Numbered from the stretch's first letter, positions 7,916-16,493 are shown. The stretch is DNA of 31,900 nucleotides from CAZTTG01 sp964615935 (GCA_964615935.1 CAZTTG010000073.1:1-31900); one strand, 5' to 3'. Notes: a model not told the origin generated them from the letters alone. Numbers and translations: made by a program.

Positions 7916-8858
7916 GTCGGCCTCCCCTGGTGCTCAGCCCGAGGCGCTTCTTCCACTCGTCGGCCAGCTCGATGGCCTCGAAGACCGGGAGCTTGTCCAC
8001 CGGCGGCTCGCGGTCGACGATGCCCCGCAGGGCGTTGATGGCGGCGACCCGGATCGAGTTGTCGGTGTCGGACAGGTGCTCTCCGCAGATCGCCCGCGCG
8101 GACTCGTCCCCGCAGCCGGCGAGCAGGCGCAGGCCGGCCACCTTGACCACGCGCTCGCCAGCCTGGATGCGCTCGATCACGAAGCCGGTGGCCTCCGGTC
8201 CGCGGCACCCCTCCAGGGCCGCCCGCAGCTCGGCGCCGCGCTTGCCCCAGCGCTTCTGGGCCGCCTTCAGCAGGGCCGCCAGGCCCTCGATGGAGCCCGC
8301 GGAACCGGCGCACAGCGAGGCGCAGTAGAGCTCCTCGGCGTCGGCCTTGTCGCCCTTCTTGCGCACCCGCGCGAGGGCCTCGAGCGCCTGCGGCTCCACC
8401 CCCGGATCGGGGAAGGCCGCGCAGCGGCGCAGGCACCAGCATCGCAGCGCGCCCTGCTTGCTGGCGAACTCCGCCGCCAGGAGGCGCGTGTGCTCGGGGC
8501 CGGTGAGGGCGATCAGCACCCGGTTCACGCGCTTCAGCGTGTCCTTGTCCTTCTCGCGGGCCACCACCGGCAGGAGCTCGGGCACCGCGGCCGGCCCGAT
8601 CTCGATCAGCGCCTCGATGGCCTGCTCGCCCATGGCCTTGGTGCGGGCCTTGCGCAGGCGGCTGATGTCGGTCTTCACCTGGGCGCGCAGCTTGCCGGGG
8701 ATCGCGGGCCAGGCCTTCAGGCGCTTGATCTCCTGAACCTCCTCTTCCTGGGGAGGGGCCTCGGGATCCTGCAGCGGGGCGCGCCCGGCGAGCGCCGGCG
8801 GGGCCATCGCGGCCAGCAGGAGGAGGGCGGCCAGCCGGCCCGCTTCATCGGTCTTCAT
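7908..8858 (-). CDS. Exported HEAT-repeat protein
   Basis: A 316-residue protein with an N-terminal signal peptide (cleavage around ALAG, residue 25) and an alpha-helical solenoid of HEAT-like repeats. Examples are AIEALIEIGPAAVPELLPVV near the N-terminus and DNSIRVAAINALRGIV near the C-terminus. Several Cys residues in the middle (CWCLRRC) are unusual for a periplasmic solenoid and could form disulfides. It probably acts as a protein-binding scaffold. The ATG at 8858 has GGGAG seven bases upstream. It overlaps the upstream lipoprotein gene by 14 bases and the downstream MA-like gene by eight, so the three form one operon. Confidence 0.75.
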   Translation of the reverse strand: MKTDEAGRLAALLLLAAMAPPALAGRAPLQDPEAPPQEEEVQEIKRLKAWPAIPGKLRAQVKTDISRLRKARTKAMGEQAIEALIEIGPAAVPELLPVVAREKDKDTLKRVNRVLIALTGPEHTRLLAAEFASKQGALRCWCLRRCAAFPDPGVEPQALEALARVRKKGDKADAEELYCASLCAGSAGSIEGLAALLKAAQKRWGKRGAELRAALEGCRGPEATGFVIERIQAGERVVKVAGLRLLAGCGDESARAICGEHLSDTDNSIRVAAINALRGIVDREPPVDKLPVFEAIELADEWKKRLGLSTRGGRLE

Positions 8859-9558
8859 CGTGAACTCCCATGCGGTACTGGGTGTGCTCGGGTACCACCG
8901 TGCGCCAACTCGGATCGACGATGAGCAGGCGGGTGCGGTCCATGGCCTCCTCGATCTCGTTGCGATCAGCGCGCTTCTCCAGGTAGGGGAAGTCGAGGAG
9001 GGCCACCTTCACCCGGACCTCCGCGGGACGCGGGGCCGCGTGGCGCTCGATCAGGCGCACCAGGTGGAAGGCGCCCGCCTCCTCGACCACCGGCGACCAC
9101 TCACCGGGCGCCAGCTCGAAGGCGGCGCCCCAGATCGCGAGGCCGATCGTCCCGAAGCCGCCCTCCACTACCCGGTCGCTGGGTCCCCCCTCGGGCATGG
9201 GCCCCGGGAGGGTCCCGGCCAGCAGCTCGCGCCGCGTCCGCTCCGCCAGCTCCCGGGCCTCCTGCCAGCGCCGGCCGGCCAGCAAGCGCCCGATGCTGCG
9301 GGGCAGGGTCAGGTGGTTGAGCGCCAGCCGACGGAGCTGGGCGGTGGTGGCCGCCGGCTCGATCAGGGAGATGGGGACGGTGTCGCGATCCACCTCGGCG
9401 GCTGGGATGGGCAGCTCGCCCACGACCAGGACGGTGTCCTCGGGCCAGGTCGCGGAGGGGGCGGCCGAGCCGTCGGAGCACGCCCCGAGGAGGAGGGCGA
9501 GCAGGGCCGCGGCCGCCGGGAGCGGTACGGGTCGCTGGGTTGCGCTGCGTCGGCTCAT
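8845..9558 (-). CDS. Parvulin-like (PpiC/SurA-type) lipoprotein
   Basis: A 237-residue lipoprotein: a hydrophobic segment ends in LLGAC with the lipidated Cys at residue 27. The region from about 95 to 200 has the parvulin layout: a helical segment rich in Arg/Glu, then GGFGTIGLAIWGAAFELAPG and AGAFHLVRLIERH, which match the conserved peptidyl-prolyl isomerase strand-helix pattern. This suggests a periplasmic foldase or chaperone anchored in a membrane. The ATG at 9558 is chosen over longer in-frame starts because it puts the signal sequence at the N-terminus. First gene of the three-gene secretory operon. The prolyl isomerase core is short and some active-site positions are uncertain, so it may be chaperone-only. 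Confidence 0.7.
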   Translation of the reverse strand: MSRRSATQRPVPLPAAAALLALLLGACSDGSAAPSATWPEDTVLVVGELPIPAAEVDRDTVPISLIEPAATTAQLRRLALNHLTLPRSIGRLLAGRRWQEARELAERTRRELLAGTLPGPMPEGGPSDRVVEGGFGTIGLAIWGAAFELAPGEWSPVVEEAGAFHLVRLIERHAAPRPAEVRVKVALLDFPYLEKRADRNEIEEAMDRTRLLIVDPSWRTVVPEHTQYRMGVHDEDR

Positions 9559-9571
9559 GGGGCGAGGAGGC

Positions 9572-9594
9572 GCGGGTGAGCGGGTGAGCGGGTG
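9572..9594. repeat. 8-bp tandem repeat in leader of parvulin-like lipoprotein
   Basis: GCGGGTGA is repeated 2.9 times, beginning 14 bases upstream of the ATG at 9558 (minus strand). The repeat lies where a ribosome binding site would be and no other good one is visible. The rest of 9559-9750 holds no gene. Confidence 0.5.
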
Positions 9595-9750
9595 CCCGAC
9601 GCTCGGGGAGAGCGTACCCGGCGGCGGGCGCCGCGCTACGCGATGGCGGCCGATTTCGTCCCCCGCGGCGGGGGAGGGGGCGGGGCGCGCTCTGCGGCGG
9701 ACCCCCTCCATCCCCGCTCGCCGGGAGGCGGTCCGTCGGTCCGGCCCGGC

Positions 9751-10446
9751 TCAGGCCTCGTCCTCCCCGCGGGAGTCGAAGCGCTTGATGAAGAGCAGGG
9801 CGCGCTCGACCAGGAAGCCGTAGGTGTGATCGACGTTCCCGGCGAGCTGCTCGAGGCCGCGCCCCACCAGGATGGGGGGGAAGCCGGCGTGGTTCTCGAT
9901 GAAGATGGAGCGGGAATCGCCGGAGAAGGACTCGATGCGCAGGGAGTGCTGGTTGGGATTGGACTCGCCGGGGGGGAAGACCAGGCGGATCCCGTAGAGC
10001 TGGGGATCCCGACCGAAGTCCGACGGCTGCTCCTCGAAGCCGAACATGCCCTGCCGCATGAACTCGCGGCTGTCCTTGTAGCTGCGCGGATTGATGAGCG
10101 TGCGCACCGTCACGTGCTGGGCGGTGAAGACCTGGATGCCGCGCTCCTCGGCGACCAGCCGGGCGATGTCCGTCACGCGGGCGCCGAACTCCTCCACCGT
10201 CAGGCTGCCCAGCTCCTCGCGGAACTGCATGCGATCGGTCAGGAAGGCGGCCGAGGAGACCGCCCCGGGGCGGTGGCCGGGATTGGAGAGGACCGCGCCG
10301 GTGGGGGAGACCGCGAAGCTGCGGTAGGCCGGGTCCCCGCCCTCGAAGAGGCGATTGTGGACCTTCTGGATCGGGTTGGGGTCCGGAGGCAGGGGCGGGT
10401 GGAAGAGCTCGGTGATGAAGGCGATCGTCCGCGGGGCGTACATCAT
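9751..10446 (-). CDS. Conserved-looking hypothetical protein, 231 aa
   Basis: I do not recognise this protein. It is soluble, with no signal peptide or membrane segment, and has mixed composition with many beta-favouring stretches (FTAQHVTVRTLINPR, SIFIENHAGFPPILV) and a single long C-terminal helix ending in an acidic tail. Normal composition and codon pattern amid GC-rich shadows support it being real. The first two codons are both ATG (10446 and 10443), and neither has a strong ribosome binding site. It is 192 bases upstream of the parvulin-like operon on the same strand and divergent from the SurA-like gene at 10686, with a 15-G tract between them. Confidence 0.7.
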   Translation of the reverse strand: MMYAPRTIAFITELFHPPLPPDPNPIQKVHNRLFEGGDPAYRSFAVSPTGAVLSNPGHRPGAVSSAAFLTDRMQFREELGSLTVEEFGARVTDIARLVAEERGIQVFTAQHVTVRTLINPRSYKDSREFMRQGMFGFEEQPSDFGRDPQLYGIRLVFPPGESNPNQHSLRIESFSGDSRSIFIENHAGFPPILVGRGLEQLAGNVDHTYGFLVERALLFIKRFDSRGEDEA

Positions 10447-10457
10447 GGCCGGGATCC

Positions 10458-10472
10458 GGGGGGGGGGGGGGG
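10458..10472. repeat. 15-base G homopolymer between divergent genes
   Basis: An uninterrupted run of 15 G lies 12 bases upstream of the leftward ATG at 10446 and about 214 bases upstream of the rightward ATG at 10686. It is in the leader or promoter region, not in a reading frame. Confidence 0.85.
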
Positions 10473-10585
10473 CGGTCGGGACTCCAGGCTACCAGCGCCG
10501 AGCCTCCCCGCCGACCCCGCAGCCCCCCGCCCGGCCGGACTCCCCGCCGCCCACCCCACCGGGCCGCTTTTCCTGCCATTCCCCG

Positions 10586-10615
10586 TTAACGAGCCCCGGG
10601 GGTGAGCCGTAGGCT
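10586..10615 (+). promoter_or_regulatory. Possible sigma70-type promoter for SurA-like gene
   Basis: TTAACG (10586-10591) and TAGGCT (10610-10615) are separated by 18 bases in an otherwise GC-rich 239-base intergenic region. They sit about 70 bases before the ATG at 10686. The match to consensus is moderate. Confidence 0.25.
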
Positions 10616-10685
10616 ACCTGGCCCCCTGACCACCCCCGGGCGCCCCGCGTGGGCCGCCCGCCCCACCAGCCGGACATCGCCAGCC

Positions 10686-12497
10686 ATGCTGCTCTCGATC
10701 GCCTCCACGGCTTGCCTCACGGCCGCCCTCCTGCAGTCATCCGCGGTTCCCCAGATCGAGGGCCCGGCCCAGAGCGCGCCGGCGCCGCCCGTGCGCCTGG
10801 GGCCCGAGTCGGTCCTGTCCTCGCCCACCTACGAGCCCGGGGTGAGCATCGAGGACCTCCTGGCGCGGCCCCTGGTGGTCAACGGCGAGCGCATCCCCGA
10901 GCAGGAGATCCGGCGCTACCTGGCCTACGGAGTGGGCAGCAAGACCCTCGACTCCCTGAAGTACCAGGTGATCATCGATCACGAGCTGGAGTGCCGCGCC
11001 GCCGTCGGGGAGGACCTCTCCAAGTACATGGTGCGAGAGGTGGATTTCGAGGAGGAGGTCGCCCGCCAGCGGGACGCCTTCCTCCTCGACTATCCCACCC
11101 TCGACTTCGAGCGCGAGGTGGCCCGCGCCCTGGGCCACGTCGACCTGTGGAAGCACAGCCTGCTGCAGACGATGACCTTCGACTTGATCTTCCTGCAGGA
11201 CGATCCGGACCTGTGGCCGCCCATCACGGTCGCCGCCATCATCGACGAATCGGGGGGCGACTTCTTCGTGATCGACGCCAAGGAGGTCTACCAGCTTCGG
11301 CTCCAGGAGAAGGAGGAGAAGGGCCTCGACAAGCTCCCCCCCTGGCCCTCGATGTACCTCGACATGGTCCTGCGCCCGATGGTGCTCGACTCGATGCACA
11401 AGTTCGCCCAGATCGAGTACCTCCCCGAGCGCCTGCCCGAGGGGGCCATCATGACGGTGGACGGCGTCCCCATCCTGATCGACGAGGTCTTCGAGATCAT
11501 CCGGCCCCACCTCACCTGGCTGGAGGTCGCCGAGGCGCGCCACTTCCTGGCCGCGGTGGCCCTGCTCGAGGCCGATCTGGCCCAGAAGGGCGCGCTGCTG
11601 GATCGCGCGACCTACGAGCAGATGTGGATCGAGGAGGACTACGAGCGGCAGCGCGAGGTCCGGAAGTGGCAGATCAAGGCCGACCTGGACAAGGAGGGCG
11701 TCACCGACGAGGCCGAGCGCGAGACCGCCATCGAGGAGCGCATCGTCGGCTGGACGCCCGAGCCGCGCGATCTCAACCGCGTGATGTTCGACCGCCAGAT
11801 GCTGGCCATCGCGGGCCACTTCCACTTCCGCTCGATGTACTCCTACTTCGAGCACAAGCGCCTCACCGCCTCCTACGCGCAGCTGATCGCCGAGGAGCTG
11901 GAGGACGACGCCCAGCTGCGCTCCCACCTGCCGCGCACCAACATGGTCACCAGCGCCCCCAAGAACAACGTCGAGGTGATCCTGTGCACGGCCTTCGACT
12001 TCCACAGCTTCCGCTGGATGGAGGGTGACGCCTGGGAGCAGGCCCTGGCCAAGGCCGAGCTGCTCAAGGGCCAGATCGACAAGGGCGGCGACTGGAGCAA
12101 GCTGCTCGAACTCCACAGCGACTTCTGGGATCCGCCCCAGCCCGACAAGTCCAAGGCCAAGCCGATCTTCAGCTTCAAGTTCAAGGGCGCCTGGGGGCCG
12201 CAGACCCGCAACCAGCTCCTGATGATGATGGAGGAGAGCGAGCTCACCACCTGGCTGTACGGCAAGTCCGTCGCCGACTACGCCTTCTTCGAGCAGAAGG
12301 TGGGGACGGTCGAGGGCCCCTTCAAGGGTCCCTACGGCTACTACCTCACCCGCGTCAGCGGCCGCTCGCCGGCCACCCGCCCGCTCAACATCCACATGCC
12401 CCGGCACCGCACGCTGATCCAGGAGTACTACCTGCGCAACCGCTTCAACGAGTACTCGCGCGACGTGATCGACGGGGGCGAGGTCGTCGGACGCTGA
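10686..12497 (+). CDS. SurA-like periplasmic chaperone / peptidyl-prolyl isomerase
   Basis: A 603-residue exported protein. The signal peptide occupies about residues 1-25. LVVNGERIPEQEIRRYLAYG (about 66-85) is a SurA/PpiC N-domain signature, and a second similar element, IMTVDGVPILIDEVFEIIRPHL in part, is near residue 260. The C-terminal 130 residues end in EGPFKGPYGYYLTRVSGR, the parvulin G-x-x-L-x-x-V strand. The middle is long and helical. Such proteins escort outer-membrane proteins across the periplasm. The ATG at 10686 is preferred over the in-frame GTG at 10602 because only the shorter form starts with a signal peptide. It is longer than E. coli SurA (428 residues) and has an extended chaperone region. 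A strong hairpin follows. Confidence 0.72.
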   Translation: MLLSIASTACLTAALLQSSAVPQIEGPAQSAPAPPVRLGPESVLSSPTYEPGVSIEDLLARPLVVNGERIPEQEIRRYLAYGVGSKTLDSLKYQVIIDHELECRAAVGEDLSKYMVREVDFEEEVARQRDAFLLDYPTLDFEREVARALGHVDLWKHSLLQTMTFDLIFLQDDPDLWPPITVAAIIDESGGDFFVIDAKEVYQLRLQEKEEKGLDKLPPWPSMYLDMVLRPMVLDSMHKFAQIEYLPERLPEGAIMTVDGVPILIDEVFEIIRPHLTWLEVAEARHFLAAVALLEADLAQKGALLDRATYEQMWIEEDYERQREVRKWQIKADLDKEGVTDEAERETAIEERIVGWTPEPRDLNRVMFDRQMLAIAGHFHFRSMYSYFEHKRLTASYAQLIAEELEDDAQLRSHLPRTNMVTSAPKNNVEVILCTAFDFHSFRWMEGDAWEQALAKAELLKGQIDKGGDWSKLLELHSDFWDPPQPDKSKAKPIFSFKFKGAWGPQTRNQLLMMMEESELTTWLYGKSVADYAFFEQKVGTVEGPFKGPYGYYLTRVSGRSPATRPLNIHMPRHRTLIQEYYLRNRFNEYSRDVIDGGEVVGR

Positions 12498-12508
12498 CGC
12501 GCCCGGGA

Positions 12509-12533
12509 CCGCGGGGGAGCCGCTCCCCCGCGG
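12509..12533 (+). terminator. GC-rich hairpin terminator after SurA-like gene
   Basis: A perfect 11-bp stem (12509-12519 with 12523-12533) with a three-base loop, starting 12 bases after the stop codon. A short T stretch (GGCTTTTAC) comes about 15 bases later, so it is only partly like a classical intrinsic terminator. Confidence 0.6.
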
Positions 12534-12584
12534 CCACCGCCCGGGGCTTTACATCCCCCACCCGCCCCCCGATGATCTGCGGCG

Positions 12585-14516
12585 ATGGCGGGCAGCTTTC
12601 GCAAGACCTACGACCTGCTCGAGCCCGAGGTGCGCCCCCGCCTGGGCGCGCTGGGGCTGGTGGTGGTCCTCGCGGGCCTGGGCGCCCTGGGGCAGAAGCT
12701 CCCGCTCCTGCTCATGCGCCCCCTGTGGAACGGGGTGCTGTTTCCGCTCCCCCCCACGCCCGGGGAGGCCGGGCCGGGTCTCGCGGGGGAGACCTCGGTC
12801 GGCTTCCTGGACGCGGTCGACCGCTGGTTCGGGCTCGCCCAGGCCTGGCTGCACCGGACGATCTACGGCATCGACCTCGATCCGGCCGCGGTCGGTGAGA
12901 TCAGCGACCAGCAGAAGGTCTCGGCGCTGATCTCGGTGGCCGGCGTGCTGATCCTGATCGCCGCCCTGACCGCCGCGGCGCAGTACGGCTTCGTGTGGCT
13001 CTCGCGCTGGGTGTCCCTGCGCATGGTGGTGGACCTGCGCATGCGCCTGGCGAGCCACCTGATGGGCCTCTCCATGCACTACCACGGCCAGCGGCGCTTC
13101 GGCGACCTCCTGAGCCGCATCTCGGCCGACGTGAACGTCACCCTGAACGTGGTCGAGGTGATCCTGCGGCGCCTGGTCCAGGAGCCGCTCATGGTGGTCG
13201 CCTCCCTGGTCACCGCCGCCCTGGTGGCCCCCCTGCCCACCCTGGGGGTGGCCGTGGGCCTGCCGGTCCTGGCGGTGCCCATCGCCGTCCTGGGGCGCAA
13301 GGTGCGCAAGCGCAGCCGCAAGAGCCGCATGACCCTGGGCGCCTCCATCCAGGCCCTCTCCCAGATGTTCCTGGGGATCCGCACGGTCAAGTCCTACCGC
13401 GCCGAGAAGCGCGAGCTGGCGGGCTACCGCCGGATGAACGAGCGCTACCTGCGCAGCGCGCTGAAGATGGTGCGCGCCATGGCCAACATCCAGGCCAGCA
13501 CCATCCTCCTGACGCACGTGGGCTTCGCCGCGCTGACGGTCTTCGTCGGCTGGTTCGTCATCCATGGCTCCTTCTTCGAGGACCCCAGCCGGATGCTGAT
13601 CTTCTTCATGGCCGTCTCGATGGTCTACGGGCACATCAAGCACATCACCCAGACGGTGACCCGGGTGCAGGAGGCGGTGGGGGCCTCCGAGCGCCTGCAG
13701 GACCTCCTGGCCCAGAGGGTCGACCTGGTCGAGAGCGAGGATCCGGTGCGGATCCCCTCCCTGGGCTCGGGCCTGCGCTTCGAGGGGGTCGGCTTCGCCT
13801 ACCCCGAGGCCGAGGGCTTCGCCCTGAAGGACGTCAGCCTCGACGTCCGGCCCGGCGAGACCCTGGCGCTGGTGGGACCCTCGGGCGCCGGCAAGACCAC
13901 CCTGATCGACCTGATCGCGCGCTTCATCGATCCCGGAGAGGGCCGCCTCACCGCCGACGGGCACGACCTGCGCGACCTCTCCCTGGACGACTGGACCGCC
14001 CTCTACGCCCTGGTCGGGCAGGAGCCCTTCCTGTTCCACGCCAGCGTGGAGGAGAACATCCGCTACGGCCGGCCCGAGGCGAGCCAGGAGGAGATCGAGG
14101 CGGCGGCCCGGGCGGCCAACATCCACGACTTCATCTCGAGCCTGCCCCAGGGCTACGCGACCGAGGTGGGGGACGAGGGCTCCCGGCTCTCGGGGGGACA
14201 GCGCCAGCGCATCACCATCGCGCGGGCCATCCTCAAGGGGGCGCCCCTGCTCCTGCTCGACGAGGCCACCAGCGCCCTGGACAGCGAGTCCGAGGCGGTC
14301 GTGCAGGAGGCCCTCGATCGCCTGATGGAGGACCGCACCGTCATCGTGATCGCCCACCGCCTCTCCACCGTGCGCGACGCCGATCGCATCGCCGTGGTGG
14401 ACGGCGGGCGGATCGTGGACGTCGGCAGCCACGCCGAGCTCCTGGCGCGGGGTGGGACGTACGGGCGGCTGTACTCGGTGCAGTTTCCGGGGGAGGAACG
14501 GGAGCCGGTGGGCTAG
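12585..14516 (+). CDS. MsbA-like ABC exporter (fused membrane and ATPase domains)
   Basis: A 643-residue half-transporter: a six-helix exporter domain (about 20-385), then a nucleotide-binding domain. Walker A GPSGAGKT is at 431-438, the signature LSGGQRQ near 535-541, Walker B LLLLDEA near 555, and the H-loop IAHRLST near 590. All catalytic residues are present. It would act as a homodimer, moving a lipid, lipooligosaccharide or peptide outward. The loop between the first two helices carries about 70 extra residues (roughly 50-120) compared with MsbA. The ATG at 12585 is used; the ATG at 12572 is in another frame. It follows the SurA-like gene after a hairpin and precedes a small membrane protein. 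Lipid A flipping would fit the diderm context but is not proven. Confidence 0.9.
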   Translation: MAGSFRKTYDLLEPEVRPRLGALGLVVVLAGLGALGQKLPLLLMRPLWNGVLFPLPPTPGEAGPGLAGETSVGFLDAVDRWFGLAQAWLHRTIYGIDLDPAAVGEISDQQKVSALISVAGVLILIAALTAAAQYGFVWLSRWVSLRMVVDLRMRLASHLMGLSMHYHGQRRFGDLLSRISADVNVTLNVVEVILRRLVQEPLMVVASLVTAALVAPLPTLGVAVGLPVLAVPIAVLGRKVRKRSRKSRMTLGASIQALSQMFLGIRTVKSYRAEKRELAGYRRMNERYLRSALKMVRAMANIQASTILLTHVGFAALTVFVGWFVIHGSFFEDPSRMLIFFMAVSMVYGHIKHITQTVTRVQEAVGASERLQDLLAQRVDLVESEDPVRIPSLGSGLRFEGVGFAYPEAEGFALKDVSLDVRPGETLALVGPSGAGKTTLIDLIARFIDPGEGRLTADGHDLRDLSLDDWTALYALVGQEPFLFHASVEENIRYGRPEASQEEIEAAARAANIHDFISSLPQGYATEVGDEGSRLSGGQRQRITIARAILKGAPLLLLDEATSALDSESEAVVQEALDRLMEDRTVIVIAHRLSTVRDADRIAVVDGGRIVDVGSHAELLARGGTYGRLYSVQFPGEEREPVG

Positions 14517-14576
14517 TGGGGTGAGCCGCCGGGAGACCGATTGCGCGGGCGAGCGATACCGAGGAGAATCCACACC

Positions 14577-15242
14577 ATGAGCCACGGACGAGCCCCCATC
14601 GATCCCGCAGAGGCGGACGCGGGCATCGACCTGAGAGCGGTCGAGGACAGCCGCTTCGGGGTGGAGTGGGTCGGCTTCGGCCTCCTGCTCCTGTTCGCCT
14701 CGGTCGGCCTGTGGGGCCTCGACACCTCCCGACCCGCGGCCCTGGTGGCCCTGGGGCTGCGCGGGAGCGGCCTGGCGATCCTCCTGGTGGGCCTGGCCTG
14801 GTGCGCTCCCACGCCCAACGGCCCCCTGCCCCAGTGGGCCCGGATCGGCGCGCTCGCCCTCCTGGGCCTCACCCTGGTGGGCGAGGCCCGGGCGGTCCTC
14901 GCGCCGGCGCTCCTCCCCTCGGTCGCGCCCACCTTCGCGGCCCTCGAGCGCTTCTGCGAGCTGGCCGGCCTGGCCCTCCTGTGGGTCCTGTGGCGCTTCT
15001 GCCACGACCGCGGCCTGACCGGCAGGGCGCTGGTCTGGCTGTGGGGCGCGCTCGCCGGGACGGGCATGGCCCTGATCGTCGTCCTCACCCGGGCCGACTG
15101 GATGGTGCGCTTCTTCCCGGCCCTCGGGGCCCTCGCCTGGATCTCGGCCCGCACCACCTCCCGCGATCTGTGGCAGGACGCCGTGAGCCGCCGGACCCGG
15201 CGCGTCCTGCGCGACGAGCACAAGCCCAGCGCGCCGCCGTAG
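14577..15242 (+). CDS. Six-helix membrane protein of unknown function
   Basis: A 221-residue integral membrane protein with about six hydrophobic segments (about 30-50, 55-75, 88-108, 125-142, 150-170 and 180-195), a soluble acidic N-terminus and a basic Arg-rich C-terminal tail that is probably cytoplasmic. I do not recognise a family. The ATG at 14577 is set by GAGGAG at 14561-14566, ten bases upstream. It lies 60 bases after the ABC exporter on the same strand, so it is likely cotranscribed. It converges with ispF, leaving nine bases between stops. Confidence 0.75.
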   Translation: MSHGRAPIDPAEADAGIDLRAVEDSRFGVEWVGFGLLLLFASVGLWGLDTSRPAALVALGLRGSGLAILLVGLAWCAPTPNGPLPQWARIGALALLGLTLVGEARAVLAPALLPSVAPTFAALERFCELAGLALLWVLWRFCHDRGLTGRALVWLWGALAGTGMALIVVLTRADWMVRFFPALGALAWISARTTSRDLWQDAVSRRTRRVLRDEHKPSAPP

Positions 15243-15251
15243 CCGCGGTCC

Positions 15252-15731
15252 TCAGGCCCGCTCGAGGAGGCAGACCGCCTGCACCGCCACGCCTGCGCCC
15301 CCCGCCAGGGCGCCCAGGCCCTCGAGGGTCTTGCCCTTGACGTTGACCGCGTCCGGATCGATCCCCAGGAGCCCCCCGATCCGCTCGCGCATGCGCTGGC
15401 GATGGGGAGCGATCCGCGGCCCCTCGGTGGCGATGACGAGGTCGACGTTGACCGGCGTCCAGCCGGCGTCCCGCGCCCACCCCACGCACTCGCTCAACAG
15501 GTCCGCGCTGCACGCGCCGCTCCAGCGCGGGTCGGAGTCCGGGAAGAGGGTGCCGAGGTCGTCGAGGCCCGCCGCCCCCAGGACCGCGTCGCACACGGCG
15601 TGGAGCACCGCGTCGCCGTCGGAGTGACCCGCGGGGCCGGCGGGGTGGGAGAGCTCGATCCCCCCCAGGATGCAGGGGCGGCCCTCCACCAGGCGATGCA
15701 CGTCGAAGCCCAGGCCCACGCGGATGCTCAT
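15252..15731 (-). CDS. ispF: 2-C-methyl-D-erythritol 2,4-cyclodiphosphate synthase
   Basis: Fifth step of the MEP isoprenoid pathway: cyclisation of the CDP-methylerythritol phosphate with loss of CMP. 159 residues, normal length. Metal ligands Asp10 and His12 (in FDVHR) and His44 (in GHSDGDAVLHA) are all present, followed by DLGTLFPDSDP and GKTLEGLG, which bind the nucleotide and diphosphate. The protein is expected to be a cytosolic trimer. It overlaps ispD by four bases (ATGA), so the two are coupled, the common bacterial order. High-confidence core metabolic gene. Confidence 0.97.
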   Translation of the reverse strand: MSIRVGLGFDVHRLVEGRPCILGGIELSHPAGPAGHSDGDAVLHAVCDAVLGAAGLDDLGTLFPDSDPRWSGACSADLLSECVGWARDAGWTPVNVDLVIATEGPRIAPHRQRMRERIGGLLGIDPDAVNVKGKTLEGLGALAGGAGVAVQAVCLLERA

Positions 15732-16459
15732 CCCTGCGACCTCCCCTCGCCGCGGCTCCGCAGGAGGGCGGCGGCGATCTCCAGGTCCTCCGCGGTCGTG
15801 ATCTTGATGTTCGTCGTGCGGCCCTCGACCAGCGGGACCGGCCCGGCGTAGCGCTCGTGCAGCGCCGAGTCGTCGGTGGGTCGGAAGCCCTCCTCGCGGG
15901 CGCGGGCCAGGAGGGCCCGGAACAGGTCCGCGCGGAAGGCCTGGGGCGTCTGGGCGCACCACAGGCTCGAGCGGTCCAGGGTCTCCTCGGCGCGCTCCCC
16001 GTCGGAGGCCCGCTTCACCGTGTCGCGCACGGGGACGGCCACCAGGGCGGCGCCGCGCTCGGCCGCCACCCTCACGGCGCGCTCGATGGTCTCGGCGGCC
16101 ACCAGGGGGCGCGCGACGTCGTGGACGCACAGGACGTCCACGTCCGCCGAGACGGCCTCCACGCCCCGGCGCACCGAATCGGCGCGCTCCTCGCCCCCCG
16201 GCACCACGCTCCGGACCTTGGCCAGCTCCGGGGCGGCCCGGGCCAGCGCCCGCAGGCGCTCCAGGTCCTCGGGGTGGGCCACCAGCACGATCTCCGCCAC
16301 GCTCGGAGCGCGGTCGAAGGCGGCGCAGACGTGCTGCACCACGGCCCGGCCCTCGATCTCGAGGAAGGGCTTGCGGTCTGGGGCGCCGGGGCCCATGCGG
16401 GTGGAGGCGCCGGCGGCCACCAGGATCGCCGCCGCGCGGGGCTTGGGGTTGGGATCCAC
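15728..16459 (-). CDS. ispD: 2-C-methyl-D-erythritol 4-phosphate cytidylyltransferase
   Basis: Third step of the MEP pathway: joins MEP to CTP giving CDP-ME. 243 residues. The nucleotide-binding N-terminus is AAILVAAGASTRMG. Later motifs are VHDVARPLV, WCAQTPQAFR, the catalytic-region TDDSALHE and NIKITTAEDL. The usual P-K-Q after the glycine loop is P-D-R-K-P here, a small deviation in the loop while the catalytic Arg and Lys are kept. The start is GTG at 16459. The gene is divergent from ruvC, with nested inverted repeats in the 163 bases between them. Confidence 0.96.
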   Translation of the reverse strand: MDPNPKPRAAAILVAAGASTRMGPGAPDRKPFLEIEGRAVVQHVCAAFDRAPSVAEIVLVAHPEDLERLRALARAAPELAKVRSVVPGGEERADSVRRGVEAVSADVDVLCVHDVARPLVAAETIERAVRVAAERGAALVAVPVRDTVKRASDGERAEETLDRSSLWCAQTPQAFRADLFRALLARAREEGFRPTDDSALHERYAGPVPLVEGRTTNIKITTAEDLEIAAALLRSRGEGRSQG

Positions 16460-16466
16460 GGGAGGG

Positions 16467-16490
16467 GCTTTCCCAGGGGATTGGGAAAGC
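16467..16490. repeat. 9-bp inverted repeat upstream of ispD
   Basis: GCTTTCCCA and its exact complement TGGGAAAGC flank a six-base loop, seven bases upstream of the ispD start. It is a candidate operator or leader hairpin. The same TTTCCC/GGGAAA core recurs just beside it at 16494-16544. Confidence 0.6.
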
Positions 16491-16493
16491 GTA

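Noticed and set aside
12549..15221. Open frame of 890 codons on the minus strand
   Set aside because: Antisense to the ABC exporter and the membrane protein, with low-complexity Gly/Gln/His-rich translation and no domain.
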